Below, piece by piece: positions 25,870-34,972 of a stretch of 64,000 bases of DNA. The stretch covers positions 248,001 to 312,000 of the forward strand of contig NZ_CP009293.1 of NCBI RefSeq assembly GCF_000767465.1, written 5' to 3'. The stretch comes from Novosphingobium pentaromativorans US6-1 (GTDB taxonomy: Bacteria; Pseudomonadota; Alphaproteobacteria; Sphingomonadales; Sphingomonadaceae). The translations under genes and the position numbers were made by a program. How positions within the stretch are numbered: position 1 is the first letter of the stretch; the number at the start of each line of letters is the position of its first letter. Below the pieces are notes generated by a model. It was not told the origin of the DNA. It did no database searches and saw only the letters and a list, made by a program, of their open reading frames with translations.

Positions 25870-26690
25870 CTCCCGGCAGCGGCCGCAATCAGTCTGCCCA
25901 CGGTGACGGCGTTAGCCGGTGGGCGAGCCTGTCGTGGTCGGGCGGCAGGATGGAAGGGCTTGAGACGTCGGACCGGGAAACGACTGGCGCCGCGTGCGGC
26001 GAGATCATCCCAGAGCCTGACGAGGCCGCCCTTGCCGGTGACGGTGTGCTCCTGGCCGGGATTGGGGTGGGTCGACCAGGAGTCGAACACGGCCCGCTCG
26101 TATTCCGCGATGGCGGCAACGCCGAGGGTCTTCGGCCTCGGGATATTGCCCCAACAGAGCCCGCCCTGGATGAAGACGTTGAGAATGGGTGAGTGTAGCA
26201 CCGGTGTGTCGGCCGCCGGGCGCTCGCTTGACGGGAGCGCGTAGACGCCAAGGCCAGTGCGCGCGGCGATGAGAAGATGCGCGGGATAGGGCACGGTGAC
26301 GGTCGTGCGTCGCGCGAGCGCACGAAGCCCCTCGGGTGGCGACGACAGCGCGAAATAGGCGGGGCGCACCTGTGCCGGCACCCACCAGGCGAGCACGTCG
26401 GGATGGGACACCAGCACGGTGTCGGGCAGGATCTCAGGGACCGCCGTGCGGCCAAGGGCCTCGGTCCATCGGCGCAGCTGCGCGCGCGACAAGGGCACGC
26501 CGGCGGCAATGGTCGGATGGCCTTCCGCATCGTGCTCGACGGCATGCATGCTGGCGAAAGCCATCGTATCGTTCCTGGGCGCACTGTAGGCGTTCGGAAT
26601 CGTGGACGTTCCCGCTTGATAGAGCAGGATAGCGTTAGTCAGGAGGAGACCGCCGCCGGTGGCTTCGAAGTGGCTGCTGTGGTCGGACAT
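25866..26690 (-). CDS. PRTRC system protein B
   Basis: 274 residues. The core (VSHPDVLAWWVPAQVRPAYF, then LHSPILNVFIQGGLCWGNIP RP) is typical of PRTRC B, which has no assigned activity. The basic C-terminus (HPAARPRQARPPANAV) looks unstructured. It lies seven bases after protein F and overlaps protein A by 4 bp, so the cassette is one transcript. Confidence 0.85.
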   Translation of the reverse strand: MSDHSSHFEATGGGLLLTNAILLYQAGTSTIPNAYSAPRNDTMAFASMHAVEHDAEGHPTIAAGVPLSRAQLRRWTEALGRTAVPEILPDTVLVSHPDVLAWWVPAQVRPAYFALSSPPEGLRALARRTTVTVPYPAHLLIAARTGLGVYALPSSERPAADTPVLHSPILNVFIQGGLCWGNIPRPKTLGVAAIAEYERAVFDSWSTHPNPGQEHTVTGKGGLVRLWDDLAARGASRFPVRRLKPFHPAARPRQARPPANAVTVGRLIAAAAGR

Positions 26691-26697
26691 GAGGGCC

Positions 26698-27859
26698 TCA
26701 CGGGTTGGGCGGGTCGAAGCGGACGAGGTGCTGGGCGGCGAGCAGAAACTGGACGCCGAGCCGCAGGCTCTCGAACCAGTCGTCGATCCGACTCACCTCG
26801 GGCAGCGGGCAGATGCCGCAGACATCCATGAAGCCCATCTCCATGCCGTGGCGGGCAACATCATCGAGCTCGCGCGCGAACTGCTCGAACGGAACGAGCG
26901 TCAGCGGTGGCAGAGACGAACATTCCTCGATGCCCGGCACATATTCGTAGAGAATGTCGGTATCGAAGTGCCAGGCGTTGCGCTCCGAGGCGAGGCGGTC
27001 GAGCGCCTTGTGCCCATCGCGAAGTCGGCGCAGAGCGGCGCGAAGGGTTTTCGGGAGGCTGGCGGCCTTCGCCGCGTTCGTGCCGATCATCCAGTCGGGG
27101 CGGCGCGCGTTCATCTCCGAGGGCAGTGTCTGCTCTGCGAGTTCTTCAGCACTGAGACCGTGATAGGCGGTCAGGCTTTGGCGCGCGCTCTCGTCGTCGA
27201 TCTCGCCGTCCCAATAGTACATGGAGATTTCATCGAAGAGATCCTGATAGCCGAAGACCGGAAGCGCGGTGCCGAGCGTCTCCCCGAGGGCCGCGTAGGC
27301 GGCGGCGCGCCAGGGAACGGGCGCGTCACCGGTTTCGATCCAGCCTAGATCCAGCTGCCCCAGGCTCTCGCAGACCAAGGCGATTGCCGGCGGATTGTCG
27401 TTTTCGCCGGCGAGGACGGCGACCCGCAGATCGACGAGTTCGATTGGCGCCAAGATTTCGAGCACCGCGGCATTGAAGACATCTTCGATTCGCTTGCGGG
27501 CGCCGACGCGCGTGTATCGTCTGGTCGTTCCTTCCCGTGCGGCCACCCACCGGCCCATCAGCTTGTGATGATTGCTGAGCGGCTGATCGAAGGTGGCGGG
27601 GATGTCTACGGAGAGCGCGACGGACCGGCCCGCGAGATCAGCCGAGCGGGGCGAGCCTGAGACCGACAGGGGGCTGAAGCGGCTCCGCCGCTTCGCCCTT
27701 ATGAGGGACTTCGGGGAGGATTCGCGCGTGAAGGGCGAGGGCCTGGGCGCTGCAGGGAAGCTGGGGGAAGCCGGTCGTGTTGCCATCGTCGTGCTCGATC
27801 CATTCGAGGAGCGTCTTGCGCGGTGCGGCGGGGATGGCCGCGCTCTGGGAGCGGGGCAC
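26698..27859 (-). CDS. PRTRC system protein F, split by an apparent +1 frameshift
   Basis: The main part (from about 27640 to 26698; IEDVFNAAVLEILAPIELVD, DLFDEISMYYWDGEIDDESA, HFDTDILYEYVPGIEECSSL) is PRTRC F. Its N-terminus is not in the same frame: a GTG at 27859, four bases after the protein C stop, opens 73 plausible codons (RKTLLEWIEHDDGNTTGFPQ, HARILPEVPHKGEAAEPLQP) that stop at 27638. Skipping one base around 27640-27700 (for instance in the run CAGCCCCCTGTC) joins both parts. The gene is therefore either inactivated, affected by a sequencing error, or recoded. Read alone, the downstream frame would lack its N-terminus. Confidence 0.7.
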
Positions 27860-27862
27860 GGG

Positions 27863-28069
27863 TCAGCCCTTGGTGCCGACGGCGCGCCGATACTCGATGA
27901 CATGCGCAGCGCCCGATACGCCGGCGTCGACAATCTCGGCGTTGAGGATCGGCGGATAGAGGGTTGCATGGTAGGCACGCAGGCCGGCGGCATCGTCAGC
28001 AAGATGCGGCGGCACCGGAAGGTCGATGCCGTCATATCGGTAGGTTCGGGTCAGGTGGTTGATCTGCAT
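27863..28069 (-). CDS. PRTRC system protein C
   Basis: 68 residues: MQINHLTRTYRYDGIDLPVP then LRAYHATLYPPILNAEIVDA. This is the small ubiquitin-sized member of the cassette. CAGGAGG lies 6 bases upstream. Its size next to ThiF and JAB-like genes is reminiscent of ubiquitin-like modification modules; that is inference only. Confidence 0.85.
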   Translation of the reverse strand: MQINHLTRTYRYDGIDLPVPPHLADDAAGLRAYHATLYPPILNAEIVDAGVSGAAHVIEYRRAVGTKG

Positions 28070-28114
28070 GGCGGCCTCCTGGGCGTGGGTTCGGGAGAGG
28101 TTCGAGGGGCTGCC

Positions 28115-28540
28115 TCACCAGAGGCTGGCGGGCTCCTCGGCCTTGGCGTCGGCGGGCGGACTGGCGGTAGCCGGAACCTTCGCGGCCGTGGAGGCGGGCT
28201 TCGGCGTGGACGTTGCGGCCTTAGCCTTGGCGGCCTCGGCCGCGGCGGTGCGGGCGGCATCAGCGGCCTCGCGCTGTTCGGCGAGCTGGTCGGCGAGTGT
28301 CTTGCGGATCGTGATGAGCTGTCCGAGCGCGCCGTCTTCGCCCTTGGCGAGTTCGGCATCGATCTCCGCGGCGCTGGCGGTGAGCGAGATCGGGCGGGTC
28401 TCGCCGGTCTCGAGCTTGTGCGCGGCGCCTTCCACCTTGCGGGGAATGACGGTCAGGGTGACCGTGTCTTCGGGGCCTGCCACGAGATCGAAGCCGAGCG
28501 AGTAGCGCGCAAGCAGTGGGAGCAGGTTGGAAATCAACAT
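28115..28540 (-). CDS. PRTRC system protein E
   Basis: 141 residues. The N-terminal domain (LARYSLGFDLVAGPEDTVTL TVIPRK) is followed by a long alanine/lysine-rich helical and disordered tail (ADAARTAAAEAAKAKAATST). It lies between ParB and C in the standard PRTRC order. Function unknown. Confidence 0.85.
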   Translation of the reverse strand: MLISNLLPLLARYSLGFDLVAGPEDTVTLTVIPRKVEGAAHKLETGETRPISLTASAAEIDAELAKGEDGALGQLITIRKTLADQLAEQREAADAARTAAAEAAKAKAATSTPKPASTAAKVPATASPPADAKAEEPASLW

Positions 28541-28575
28541 GGGTCCAAATCCTTGTCTATGTGAGCGTTGGGGGG

Positions 28576-30219
28576 TTATGCGGCGAGCTGCTTGATCGGG
28601 GCGGCGGCCGGCGGCGCGGCCTTCACCGGCGGCGGCCCATATTGACCGTCGAGCGTCATCGAACTGGGCAGGCGTCCGGCCCAGTCGAAGCCGGGGCGGT
28701 TGAGCATGCCGGCGATGAGGTCTGCCTTTTTGGCACTGAGCAGCTTGGCGAAGCCCTTTTCGCCGACATGCGCGACCAGGCCGGATTCCTGGGCGATGAA
28801 CTTGAGCTCGTCCTTGGTGTAGCGCTCGAGAAAGGCCTTATCGACCTGCCAGACGTCGCGCAGATCGACGTCGAAAGCGCGGGCGAGGTCGGCGACATGC
28901 CCGAAGGTCAGCACGTCCTTGGCATAGGCGGCGCCGACAGCGGACAGCACATTCGCTGCCTGCGGCTCGGACAGCGCTCGGATTTCTGTGATCTTGTCGC
29001 CATAAGAGATGTCCGGGAAGGAAGCGCCCACGAGGAGGCCGGCACGGGCCTTCAGGGTCTCCGCCTTGATCTGGGGAAGCGTGCCCGACATCGCGGCGAC
29101 GAGAATGGCGGTATGGGCATGGGCGACATTGGCCGCGAGCGCGCGGGCCACCGCAGTCCGCCAGGTCGCCTCGCGCAGGTCGCTGGTGCGCCCGGCGATC
29201 GATTTGACGGTGACGGTCGACTTGTGAGCGCTCGAACCGCCGGCGGTCGATGGCAGCGGGGTCTGCGGAGCCAGGGGGCGGGGTTCGGTTCGGCCGGGGG
29301 TTTCGGCGCGATCGACGGACGAGACTTCGGTTTCGGACTCGCTGTCGTCGAGACCGTCATCCGCTTCGCCGTCACCGTCGTCTTCGTCGGCAGCGGGCGG
29401 AGCCGCGGCCCGTGCCGCCTTTTCGGCGCGCTCCTGCTCTTCGAAGCGGATCGCCTCGGCGGTCTGGGTCTTCAGCTCGAAGCATCCGGGATTGGTGCAG
29501 TGCCCGTCGTCGACATGGGTCTCGAAGAGAGTGCGCTGGGAGGCCGAGTTGAACGGACAGGTTGTGCATTCGGTTTTGTCGAAGCAAGCGGCGGCGAGGT
29601 TCTGCGTGACGCGCATGAGGAGATCGCGCGTCTTGCTGACGTCCAGGCCCGAGGCGAGGATCGTCTCCAGGGCCTTGTCCTGCTTGTCGGCGGGGATTGC
29701 GGCGAGAAGCTCGGCGTGACCGACCTTGATCCGGCGTTCGTCGAGCGCAAGCTTCACGGTTTCGGACAGCTCCGCCAGCGCCAGACGGCGATCGAGCTTG
29801 CTGCGTGACCAGCCGAGCCGCCTGGCGGCTTCGGCGCGATCGTTCTGGCACGCCGCGAGGTAGCGGACGGCGGCATCGGCCTGTTCGGTTTCCGAAGGAT
29901 CATCGCGGTCGTCATTTTCAGCGATGGCGGCGTCCAGAGCCTGCTGGTCGGTCATCTCCCGGACGATGACGGGAACCTCGGCATCCGCGCCGTAGGCTTC
30001 GAGAGCAGCCCGATAGCGGCGCTCGCCCGCGACGATGGCAAAGACGTCCTCCCTGCCGGGCGCGGGGCGAAGCAGGATGGGTTGCAGGATGCCGCGCAAG
30101 CGGATCGAGGCTACGAGGTCGTCATGCTTTTTCCTGTCGAAATAGCGACGGGGATTATCGCCCTTCACGATCAGGGAAAGCGGCAGCGTGTTGACGGGGG
30201 TCGGTTGCGGAGCGGTCAA
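28576..30219 (-). CDS. PRTRC system ParB-family protein
   Basis: 547 residues. A ParB/Srx domain comes first (NPRRYFDRKKHDDLVASIRL RGILQPI, then VAGERRYRAALEAYG), followed by a helix-turn-helix region (DRAEAARRLGWSRSKLDRRL). A Cys cluster lies in the middle (FDKTECTTCPFN, DDGHCTNPGCFEL), then an acidic linker and a C-terminal domain. It probably binds DNA; a partitioning role is assumed from ParB similarity, though no ParA is present here. The start is TTG at 30219 with GAGGAG seven bases upstream. Confidence 0.9.
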   Translation of the reverse strand: MTAPQPTPVNTLPLSLIVKGDNPRRYFDRKKHDDLVASIRLRGILQPILLRPAPGREDVFAIVAGERRYRAALEAYGADAEVPVIVREMTDQQALDAAIAENDDRDDPSETEQADAAVRYLAACQNDRAEAARRLGWSRSKLDRRLALAELSETVKLALDERRIKVGHAELLAAIPADKQDKALETILASGLDVSKTRDLLMRVTQNLAAACFDKTECTTCPFNSASQRTLFETHVDDGHCTNPGCFELKTQTAEAIRFEEQERAEKAARAAAPPAADEDDGDGEADDGLDDSESETEVSSVDRAETPGRTEPRPLAPQTPLPSTAGGSSAHKSTVTVKSIAGRTSDLREATWRTAVARALAANVAHAHTAILVAAMSGTLPQIKAETLKARAGLLVGASFPDISYGDKITEIRALSEPQAANVLSAVGAAYAKDVLTFGHVADLARAFDVDLRDVWQVDKAFLERYTKDELKFIAQESGLVAHVGEKGFAKLLSAKKADLIAGMLNRPGFDWAGRLPSSMTLDGQYGPPPVKAAPPAAAPIKQLAA

Positions 30220-30381
30220 GGCGGATCTCCTCGTGGAATGCGGCAGGCTCGCCCTTTCGGCCGCGCGCCTTCATTCTGGCGAGCCTGATGCTCGCCTTCC
30301 CCCTTGCCTTTCCTGGCGCTGAGGACCGGAAAGGTGGTGGCGGTGGCGTTCGAAGGAGCAGTCGTGTTGGAGCCGGCGGGC

Positions 30382-30735
30382 TCAATAGTCTTCGGCGAGC
30401 ATGACGGTGAGGACGCGGCGCGTGATCGAGGCGTCAGAGGGATCGTCCGAGCCAAATTCCAGCGCCAGGTCGTAGTAGTCGATCTTGAAGAAGATGCGTT
30501 CGCCCTTCAGATCGAAGCCGCCGAAATCCCGCTCGGGCCCGTCTCCGGGCTTGAACGCATAGCGGCGCACGGCCGCAAGCAGTTCGGCCTGGGCGAGGAC
30601 TTCCGCGATTCCGACATCGTCGCCGGTCAACCGGGCGAGGCAGTTACGGGTCACCATGATGCGAGCGTTGGGATCGAGGCCCTGCCGGCAACGGTCGTTG
30701 AGCCTGGCGATCCGTTCAATTGCGGGAATTGTCAT
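30382..30735 (-). CDS. DUF3768 family protein
   Basis: 117 residues. RIARLNDRCRQGLDPNARIM then FGGFDLKGERIFFKIDYYDL and SITRRVLTVMLAEDY fit DUF3768, a small family common on alphaproteobacterial plasmids, function unknown. GGAGGC lies just upstream of the ATG at 30735. A leader containing the purine motif (30299-30311) separates it from parB. Confidence 0.82.
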   Translation of the reverse strand: MTIPAIERIARLNDRCRQGLDPNARIMVTRNCLARLTGDDVGIAEVLAQAELLAAVRRYAFKPGDGPERDFGGFDLKGERIFFKIDYYDLALEFGSDDPSDASITRRVLTVMLAEDY

Positions 30736-31121
30736 GTTGCCTCCAGCAAGCCGAGGGCGTGATGGCCGATCTACGCCCTGGGATAGCCAGGGGCGACCCG
30801 GTCGAGACGGCCATTCCAGCGCCAATGATCGTGACTGATTTTCGCATGTTGCGCTGCTGCAATCTTGGTTCTGCAGCGCCTGAGACGCTGATCACCGCGA
30901 GCGACCCGGTTGGCCGGGTCGTTGCTTTCGGAAACGCTGGTCGAGCCGCACTAGCGAGGCGGTCGATGTATATTCGACGGCGGATGCCGTCGTTTTTTGC
31001 GACGCTCTTCGTTACATAATCCAAAGGAGGCGACAACGGGTTCGGATCAGCTAAAAGGACGGTTCGCAGCCGGCTCCCTGTGGACCCGACGCATTGCCGC
31101 GATGGCTAAGAGGGCGTCGGC
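30736..31121. other. Intergenic region between divergent genes
   Basis: About 385 bases. CGACCCGG-TTGG-CCGGGTCG forms a perfect hairpin near 30902-30921. AAGGAGG at about 31023 has no start codon at the right distance and may be the remains of a lost upstream gene. A short open stretch (DQLKGRFAAGSLWTRRIAAM) runs into the ATG of the next gene. Confidence 0.35.
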
Positions 31122-31577
31122 ATGAGGATTACTGAGGACGAGACGGCGCAAGCCGGTAAACGGATGGCGACGCTTCGCGAAGCCGGCCATGCGGTGTCGG
31201 CGCGTTATGATCGTCGCCGCGCCCGTGTGGTCGTTGGCCTCAATACGGGGGTTGAACTAACGTTTCCGGCGCACCTGGCCGAGGGCTTGGCCGACGCCTC
31301 GCCGGACAGTCTGGCTGTAATCGAAATCAGCCCTGCGGGCCTTGGGCTTCATTGGCCAAAACTCGACGCCGATATCTATGTCCCCGGCCTGCTGCGAGGT
31401 GTGTTCGGTTCGAAAAAATGGATGGCCCACCAGCTTGGATCCGAGGGCGGAAAGGTACGGACCGCGGCGAAGAATGCCGCGTCGAGCGCCAATGGCCAAA
31501 AGGGTGGTCAACCGCGAAAGCTGGCTGATGCCCCCGATCCGATCGAGGCTGAGAATGTTACAAGTTCAGGCCAGTAG
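31122..31577 (+). CDS. DUF2442 domain protein
   Basis: 151 residues. GVELTFPAHLAEGLADASPD, VIEISPAGLGLHWPKLDADI and YVPGLLRGVFGSKKWMAHQL match DUF2442, a small beta-rich family often found beside DUF4160 in putative toxin-antitoxin pairs. No intact DUF4160 partner is visible upstream. The C-terminal 40 residues are low-complexity (KNAASSANGQKGGQPRKLAD). Its plus strand orientation differs from most of the surrounding genes. Confidence 0.75.
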   Translation: MRITEDETAQAGKRMATLREAGHAVSARYDRRRARVVVGLNTGVELTFPAHLAEGLADASPDSLAVIEISPAGLGLHWPKLDADIYVPGLLRGVFGSKKWMAHQLGSEGGKVRTAAKNAASSANGQKGGQPRKLADAPDPIEAENVTSSGQ

Positions 31578-31753
31578 CCCGACACGCATAGCCTTCAAGC
31601 TCTGGGCCCGGATTGCCATCACCCCCGAACCGACCGGGTTTCGTCGCCACGCGCTTTGCTGCTTCTAAGGCTCGCGTGCCAAGCGCGCGCGCTGCGCCGA
31701 TCTGTCGCCTGACAGTGTTGATCGGGCGCGTGGGTGGGTACCCCCTGAAGCCT

Positions 31754-31828
31754 TGTTCCTGATTCCCCGAATTCGGGACGGCTGTTCCTGAAACCCCGAT
31801 TAGTCATGCACTGTTCCTGAAACCCCGA
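31754..31828. repeat. Three iteron-like 17-bp direct repeats, 29-bp period
   Basis: TGTTCCTGAAACCCCGA occurs at 31783-31799 and 31812-31828, with a two-base variant (TGTTCCTGATTCCCCGA) at 31754-31770. Spacing is exactly 29 bp each time. The first repeat runs into the palindrome CCCGAATTCGGG. It resembles replication iterons or a regulator-binding array; no Rep gene is present in the window. Confidence 0.7.
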
Positions 31829-31921
31829 ATCTGGTGTGTGATCTCCCGAACGACTGGCTGCTACCTTAGTACCCTCGGGGCGAGTTCGACGGATGGTAGG
31901 TTCGGTGGGACACTTGATTGG

Positions 31922-32614
31922 CTATCCGATCGGTTCAATATTTTGTTCAGCATTTAGGGGTTGAACCGCTGGTACAAAAGTCGGGCCGATCAGTCCCGTC
32001 CGCTCATGTATTTCCTTGCGGATAGGAAGGGTGGCGTTGAAGGTCTCGAGCCACTCCGCCATTGCTGGCCGCTCGGGGAGTGGAACATGCGCGGCGACGT
32101 CCTGGAACCTGACGAGATCGGCGGGCGCGTCGCGCATGATGGCGTCGATGTCGGTTGCGGGGAGCAGTTCCTCCGCCCGGATGAAGTCGGTCATTCGGCC
32201 GGGTCGGGTTGAGGTCGATCGGCGCCAAAGCCCTTCAACGGTGCGCAGGCGCGGAGCCGCCCGTGCCTCCACGAGGACAATGAGACGCAGGCACCAGGCC
32301 GGGAGCGCGCGGACCTCGGCGGGCTTCATTGCAGCGCAGATAAAGCAGCTCGACTTGGGCGGGACGGGAAGGCCCGCAGCCTCGATGCGGGCGATGCAGG
32401 TGTCACGGTCCCATTGCCATTCGCGCAAGGGGTACCGGCACTCAAAAAGGTCGTTGGCGATGGTCGACGCGTGGTTATAGCGGCGCGTATCTGCCGGCGA
32501 GGCGTCATAACCGATGAGGCGAATGACTTTCTGTCCGCGCCCCCAGGCGGCCTTCGCGGGTTCCCACCCCTTAAGGAAGGCATCTTGCGGGGCCACCTTC
32601 CATTTGAGCGAGCA
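31922..32614 (-). pseudogene. PAPS-reductase-like gene, 3' part, cut off by the transposon
   Basis: This is the C-terminal part of the gene that begins at 47232. Reading the minus strand through the flanking core gives CSLKWKVAPQDAFLKGWEPA, directly continuing HS from the other fragment. RLIGYDASPADTRRYNH and a Cys pair (KSSCFICAAM) follow. Together the halves encode a 352-residue PP-loop/phosphoadenosine phosphosulfate reductase-like protein. Such proteins use ATP-activated sulfur or nucleotide chemistry; on plasmids they often sit beside Mom-like genes, as here. An internal ATG at 32596 could still drive a fragment, but it lacks the PP-loop. Confidence 0.85.
32609..32614. other. Left 6-bp core flanking the transposon
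   Basis: CGAGCA (TGCTCG on the minus strand) encodes CS of the interrupted protein and abuts the terminal TTAGGTCTG. The right core is TGCAGC. Tn554-like elements carry a 6-7 bp core from their previous site, which explains the two different versions. Confidence 0.7.
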
Positions 32615-32717
32615 TTAGGTCTGTATCGACCTGTCTTATTGGCTCCGCAAAGCCCGTATTTCCGCCATTCCTACTCCTCCTCCCCTTTCAAGACGCCCGA
32701 TTAGGGCGTGACCGCCT

Positions 32718-33182
32718 TCAGGCAGCGGTAGGATCGGGCGCTTCGGCGTTGGTGCGGATGGGGACGGGCCGGCGTATCCGATCGAGTTCCTGCACAAGTT
32801 GCGCGTTACGGCGTTCGAGCCGCTCCGCGCGCTGCTCGGCTTCAACAGCGCGGTTCAGCAGGCTGGCATTATGTGTCGCGAGGGCGATGTTCTTGGCTAT
32901 CGCGTCATGAAGAGTGGCGCGTGTGCTGTCGGCCTCGCCGGCGGCCGTTTCAGTGGTACCCTCACGTTGCGATTGAATGTCGCGCAGGGCGTCGAGAACG
33001 TCGCTATGGTGCGTATAGATGATGTTGCGGCCGACCCCGGCTGCTCGTGCGAGACCGGCGACCGTTGGCGCGGCGGACGGGTCTTTGGCGAGGAGGGCAA
33101 GGGCTTCGCGCAGGCGTGCATTGGTGTTCGCCCGGCGACGGGCCTGCGGGGTGGATGGGTCAGATTCAGACGTCACCAGCAT
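32718..33182 (-). CDS. tnpC: TnpC-like transposition accessory protein
   Basis: 154 residues from the ATG at 33182; an in-frame start at 33266 would overlap the recombinase by 100 bp. A helix-turn-helix-like stretch (TVAGLARAAGVGRNIIYTHH) precedes a long coiled coil (LLNRAVEAEQRAERLERRNA QLVQELD). This organisation matches the small third protein of Tn554-like transposons, which influences frequency and orientation of transposition. It is the gene nearest the left end. Confidence 0.7.
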   Translation of the reverse strand: MLVTSESDPSTPQARRRANTNARLREALALLAKDPSAAPTVAGLARAAGVGRNIIYTHHSDVLDALRDIQSQREGTTETAAGEADSTRATLHDAIAKNIALATHNASLLNRAVEAEQRAERLERRNAQLVQELDRIRRPVPIRTNAEAPDPTAA

Positions 33183-34968
33183 TTCCTTCGTCGAGCCGGT
33201 CAAGGATACGGTGGGATTCCTGGATGCGGGCTTCGGCAAGTGCTCGGCTCTCGTGATCGAGGTCATCGCGCTGGATCAATGCGGTGTTCCGTTCAAGGCG
33301 CGCTTCCCAGACCGGCCTATGCCGGTCAGTCACGGCGAAGTTGGCGCAAGTCGAGCAGGTGCTTTGTGTGCGAAGCACCGGGTTCGGCTCGCGCTCGCCG
33401 CCGAGGCAAGCGGAGGTCTCCCGGCGGTAGAGGCAGTAGCCCCAGTCGCACACGCCGAGGCGCATATCCGTTTCGGCGAGGATCTCGGTGATATAGCCAT
33501 CGACGTCGCCCGACCGAGTGCGCCCGTGGAACGGCGATCGCTCGGACAGCATGACGCCCGCCTTCCCGGCGACGTTCGGCGCCAGGAGCAGGTCTTCCAG
33601 CGCCTTGCGGGTTTTTTCGGCGGCCTGGTCGTCGATCAGCTCGGCAAGTTCGAAGTCTGTGCCCACATAGGCCCGGTCGGTCATCGCGCGATGGACATGG
33701 CCGAGATGGCGTTGCAGCGCCGTCAGGCCGGTGCGGTCGCGCCGCCCGATGAACCGCGAGAACGTCTTGCGACCCTGATAGGTGGTCAGGTGCCAGGTGC
33801 CGCCTTGGTGTTCCGGCAAGGCAAGGAACGGCGCAAGTCGTTCGTTCAAGCGGATATTGACCATAGGTGATCGCAGTCGAGCGACGGGCATCATCGTCGG
33901 AAGCGGCGAGCGTCCCCGGCCGAGCTGGTGGAGCCAGAGGTTCCTCTTCCCGCTAAGTTCGCGAAGCGGAGCGGAGAGACGTTCGAGGATGTGGATCGCC
34001 CGCTGGACCGGCTCGGGCGCGAGCCAGCGATGGATGTCCCCATGTTCCGTCAGCGACGTCTTCGTGATCGTGCCGACCAGATAGACGTGTTCCTCGCCGT
34101 CTCCATCGGCCGCGCGCCGTTCGAGGCAACCCTCCTCAAGCCTGAGTATTTCGGAGGCTCTCGCGCCAACAAGATAGGCGATGACGACGAAGCAGGCGTC
34201 GCCAAGGCGATCGAGCATGAACGTCAGGCGGCGCAGCGGCCATTCCGGATTCGGATACATGTCCGCGTAGGGGCATGGCTCAGACAACATGGCGCGTCTG
34301 ATATGCCAGTGGAGCCTTCGCCCCTGATGCTGTGGTCGGAACTGCTCATACAAATCTTCGAGACGGTCGCGCAGCGCGAGTATCTGTTCCGCTGGGTCAC
34401 CGAGCAGTTCCATAGCGCCGCTGATGAGAGGCACAGCGATCTCGTCGGGCGTATAGGGATGGCCGCCATAAGGTTTCCAGTGCCGCTTCTCGACCGAACC
34501 GGCGCGAGGCGGCGCCATCAGCGGCGCGTCGTCCAGCTTGTCGCGCTGCATGTGGAATGTGCGGATCGTGCCGAGATAGCCTTCGGCGGTGCTGAGGGAG
34601 AGCCGTGAAGCGTTCCTGCCGGGACGAGCGCGCAACATGGCCACGAACCGGTCGACGGCGTCTTGATCGAGATCCTTGAAGCATCGGACGTTCTCGACTG
34701 CCATCCATCGAACGAGGAAGCGGATGTGGCTGAAGTGGCCATCGACCGTTTCCTTGCGAAGTGGCATCCGCCCTTCGGGCGGATCGGCTTGCAGCGAGAG
34801 CAGGAACAGTTCGGCGGCGTGCCGGAGCGGCGTCCAATGATCATCCCCGAACCGGCTCCCGTCCGGCATTTCGAAGCCCCAGTTGAACGTCGTGGCGGCG
34901 GGGACGCCTTCGTTTCCGAGCAATGGCGCCGGAAGTTGGGTAAGCGTGGATGTCGGGACGGAGGCCAT
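33166..34968 (-). CDS. Large tyrosine recombinase (third of three)
   Basis: 600 residues. The catalytic domain shows Arg I in YLVGARASEILRLEEGCL, the HxxR-type box in HLTTYQGRKTFSRF, and the second His plus Tyr in LQRHLGHVHRAMTDRAYVG. The C-terminus has a Cys cluster (CDWGYCLY, then CSTCANFAV) typical of the large TnpB-like recombinases. It starts five bases after the preceding recombinase stop. With its two partners it would cut and rejoin the element ends by Holliday-junction chemistry. Confidence 0.85.
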   Translation of the reverse strand: MASVPTSTLTQLPAPLLGNEGVPAATTFNWGFEMPDGSRFGDDHWTPLRHAAELFLLSLQADPPEGRMPLRKETVDGHFSHIRFLVRWMAVENVRCFKDLDQDAVDRFVAMLRARPGRNASRLSLSTAEGYLGTIRTFHMQRDKLDDAPLMAPPRAGSVEKRHWKPYGGHPYTPDEIAVPLISGAMELLGDPAEQILALRDRLEDLYEQFRPQHQGRRLHWHIRRAMLSEPCPYADMYPNPEWPLRRLTFMLDRLGDACFVVIAYLVGARASEILRLEEGCLERRAADGDGEEHVYLVGTITKTSLTEHGDIHRWLAPEPVQRAIHILERLSAPLRELSGKRNLWLHQLGRGRSPLPTMMPVARLRSPMVNIRLNERLAPFLALPEHQGGTWHLTTYQGRKTFSRFIGRRDRTGLTALQRHLGHVHRAMTDRAYVGTDFELAELIDDQAAEKTRKALEDLLLAPNVAGKAGVMLSERSPFHGRTRSGDVDGYITEILAETDMRLGVCDWGYCLYRRETSACLGGEREPNPVLRTQSTCSTCANFAVTDRHRPVWEARLERNTALIQRDDLDHESRALAEARIQESHRILDRLDEGNAGDV

Positions 34969-34972
34969 GAGG

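Noticed and set aside
30736..31121. DUF4160 partner gene upstream of DUF2442
   Set aside because: Only about 30 open codons remain, without the DUF4160 motif or a start codon.
31754..31828. CRISPR array
   Set aside because: Repeats of 17 bp with 12-bp spacers are too short, only three copies exist, and no cas genes are near.
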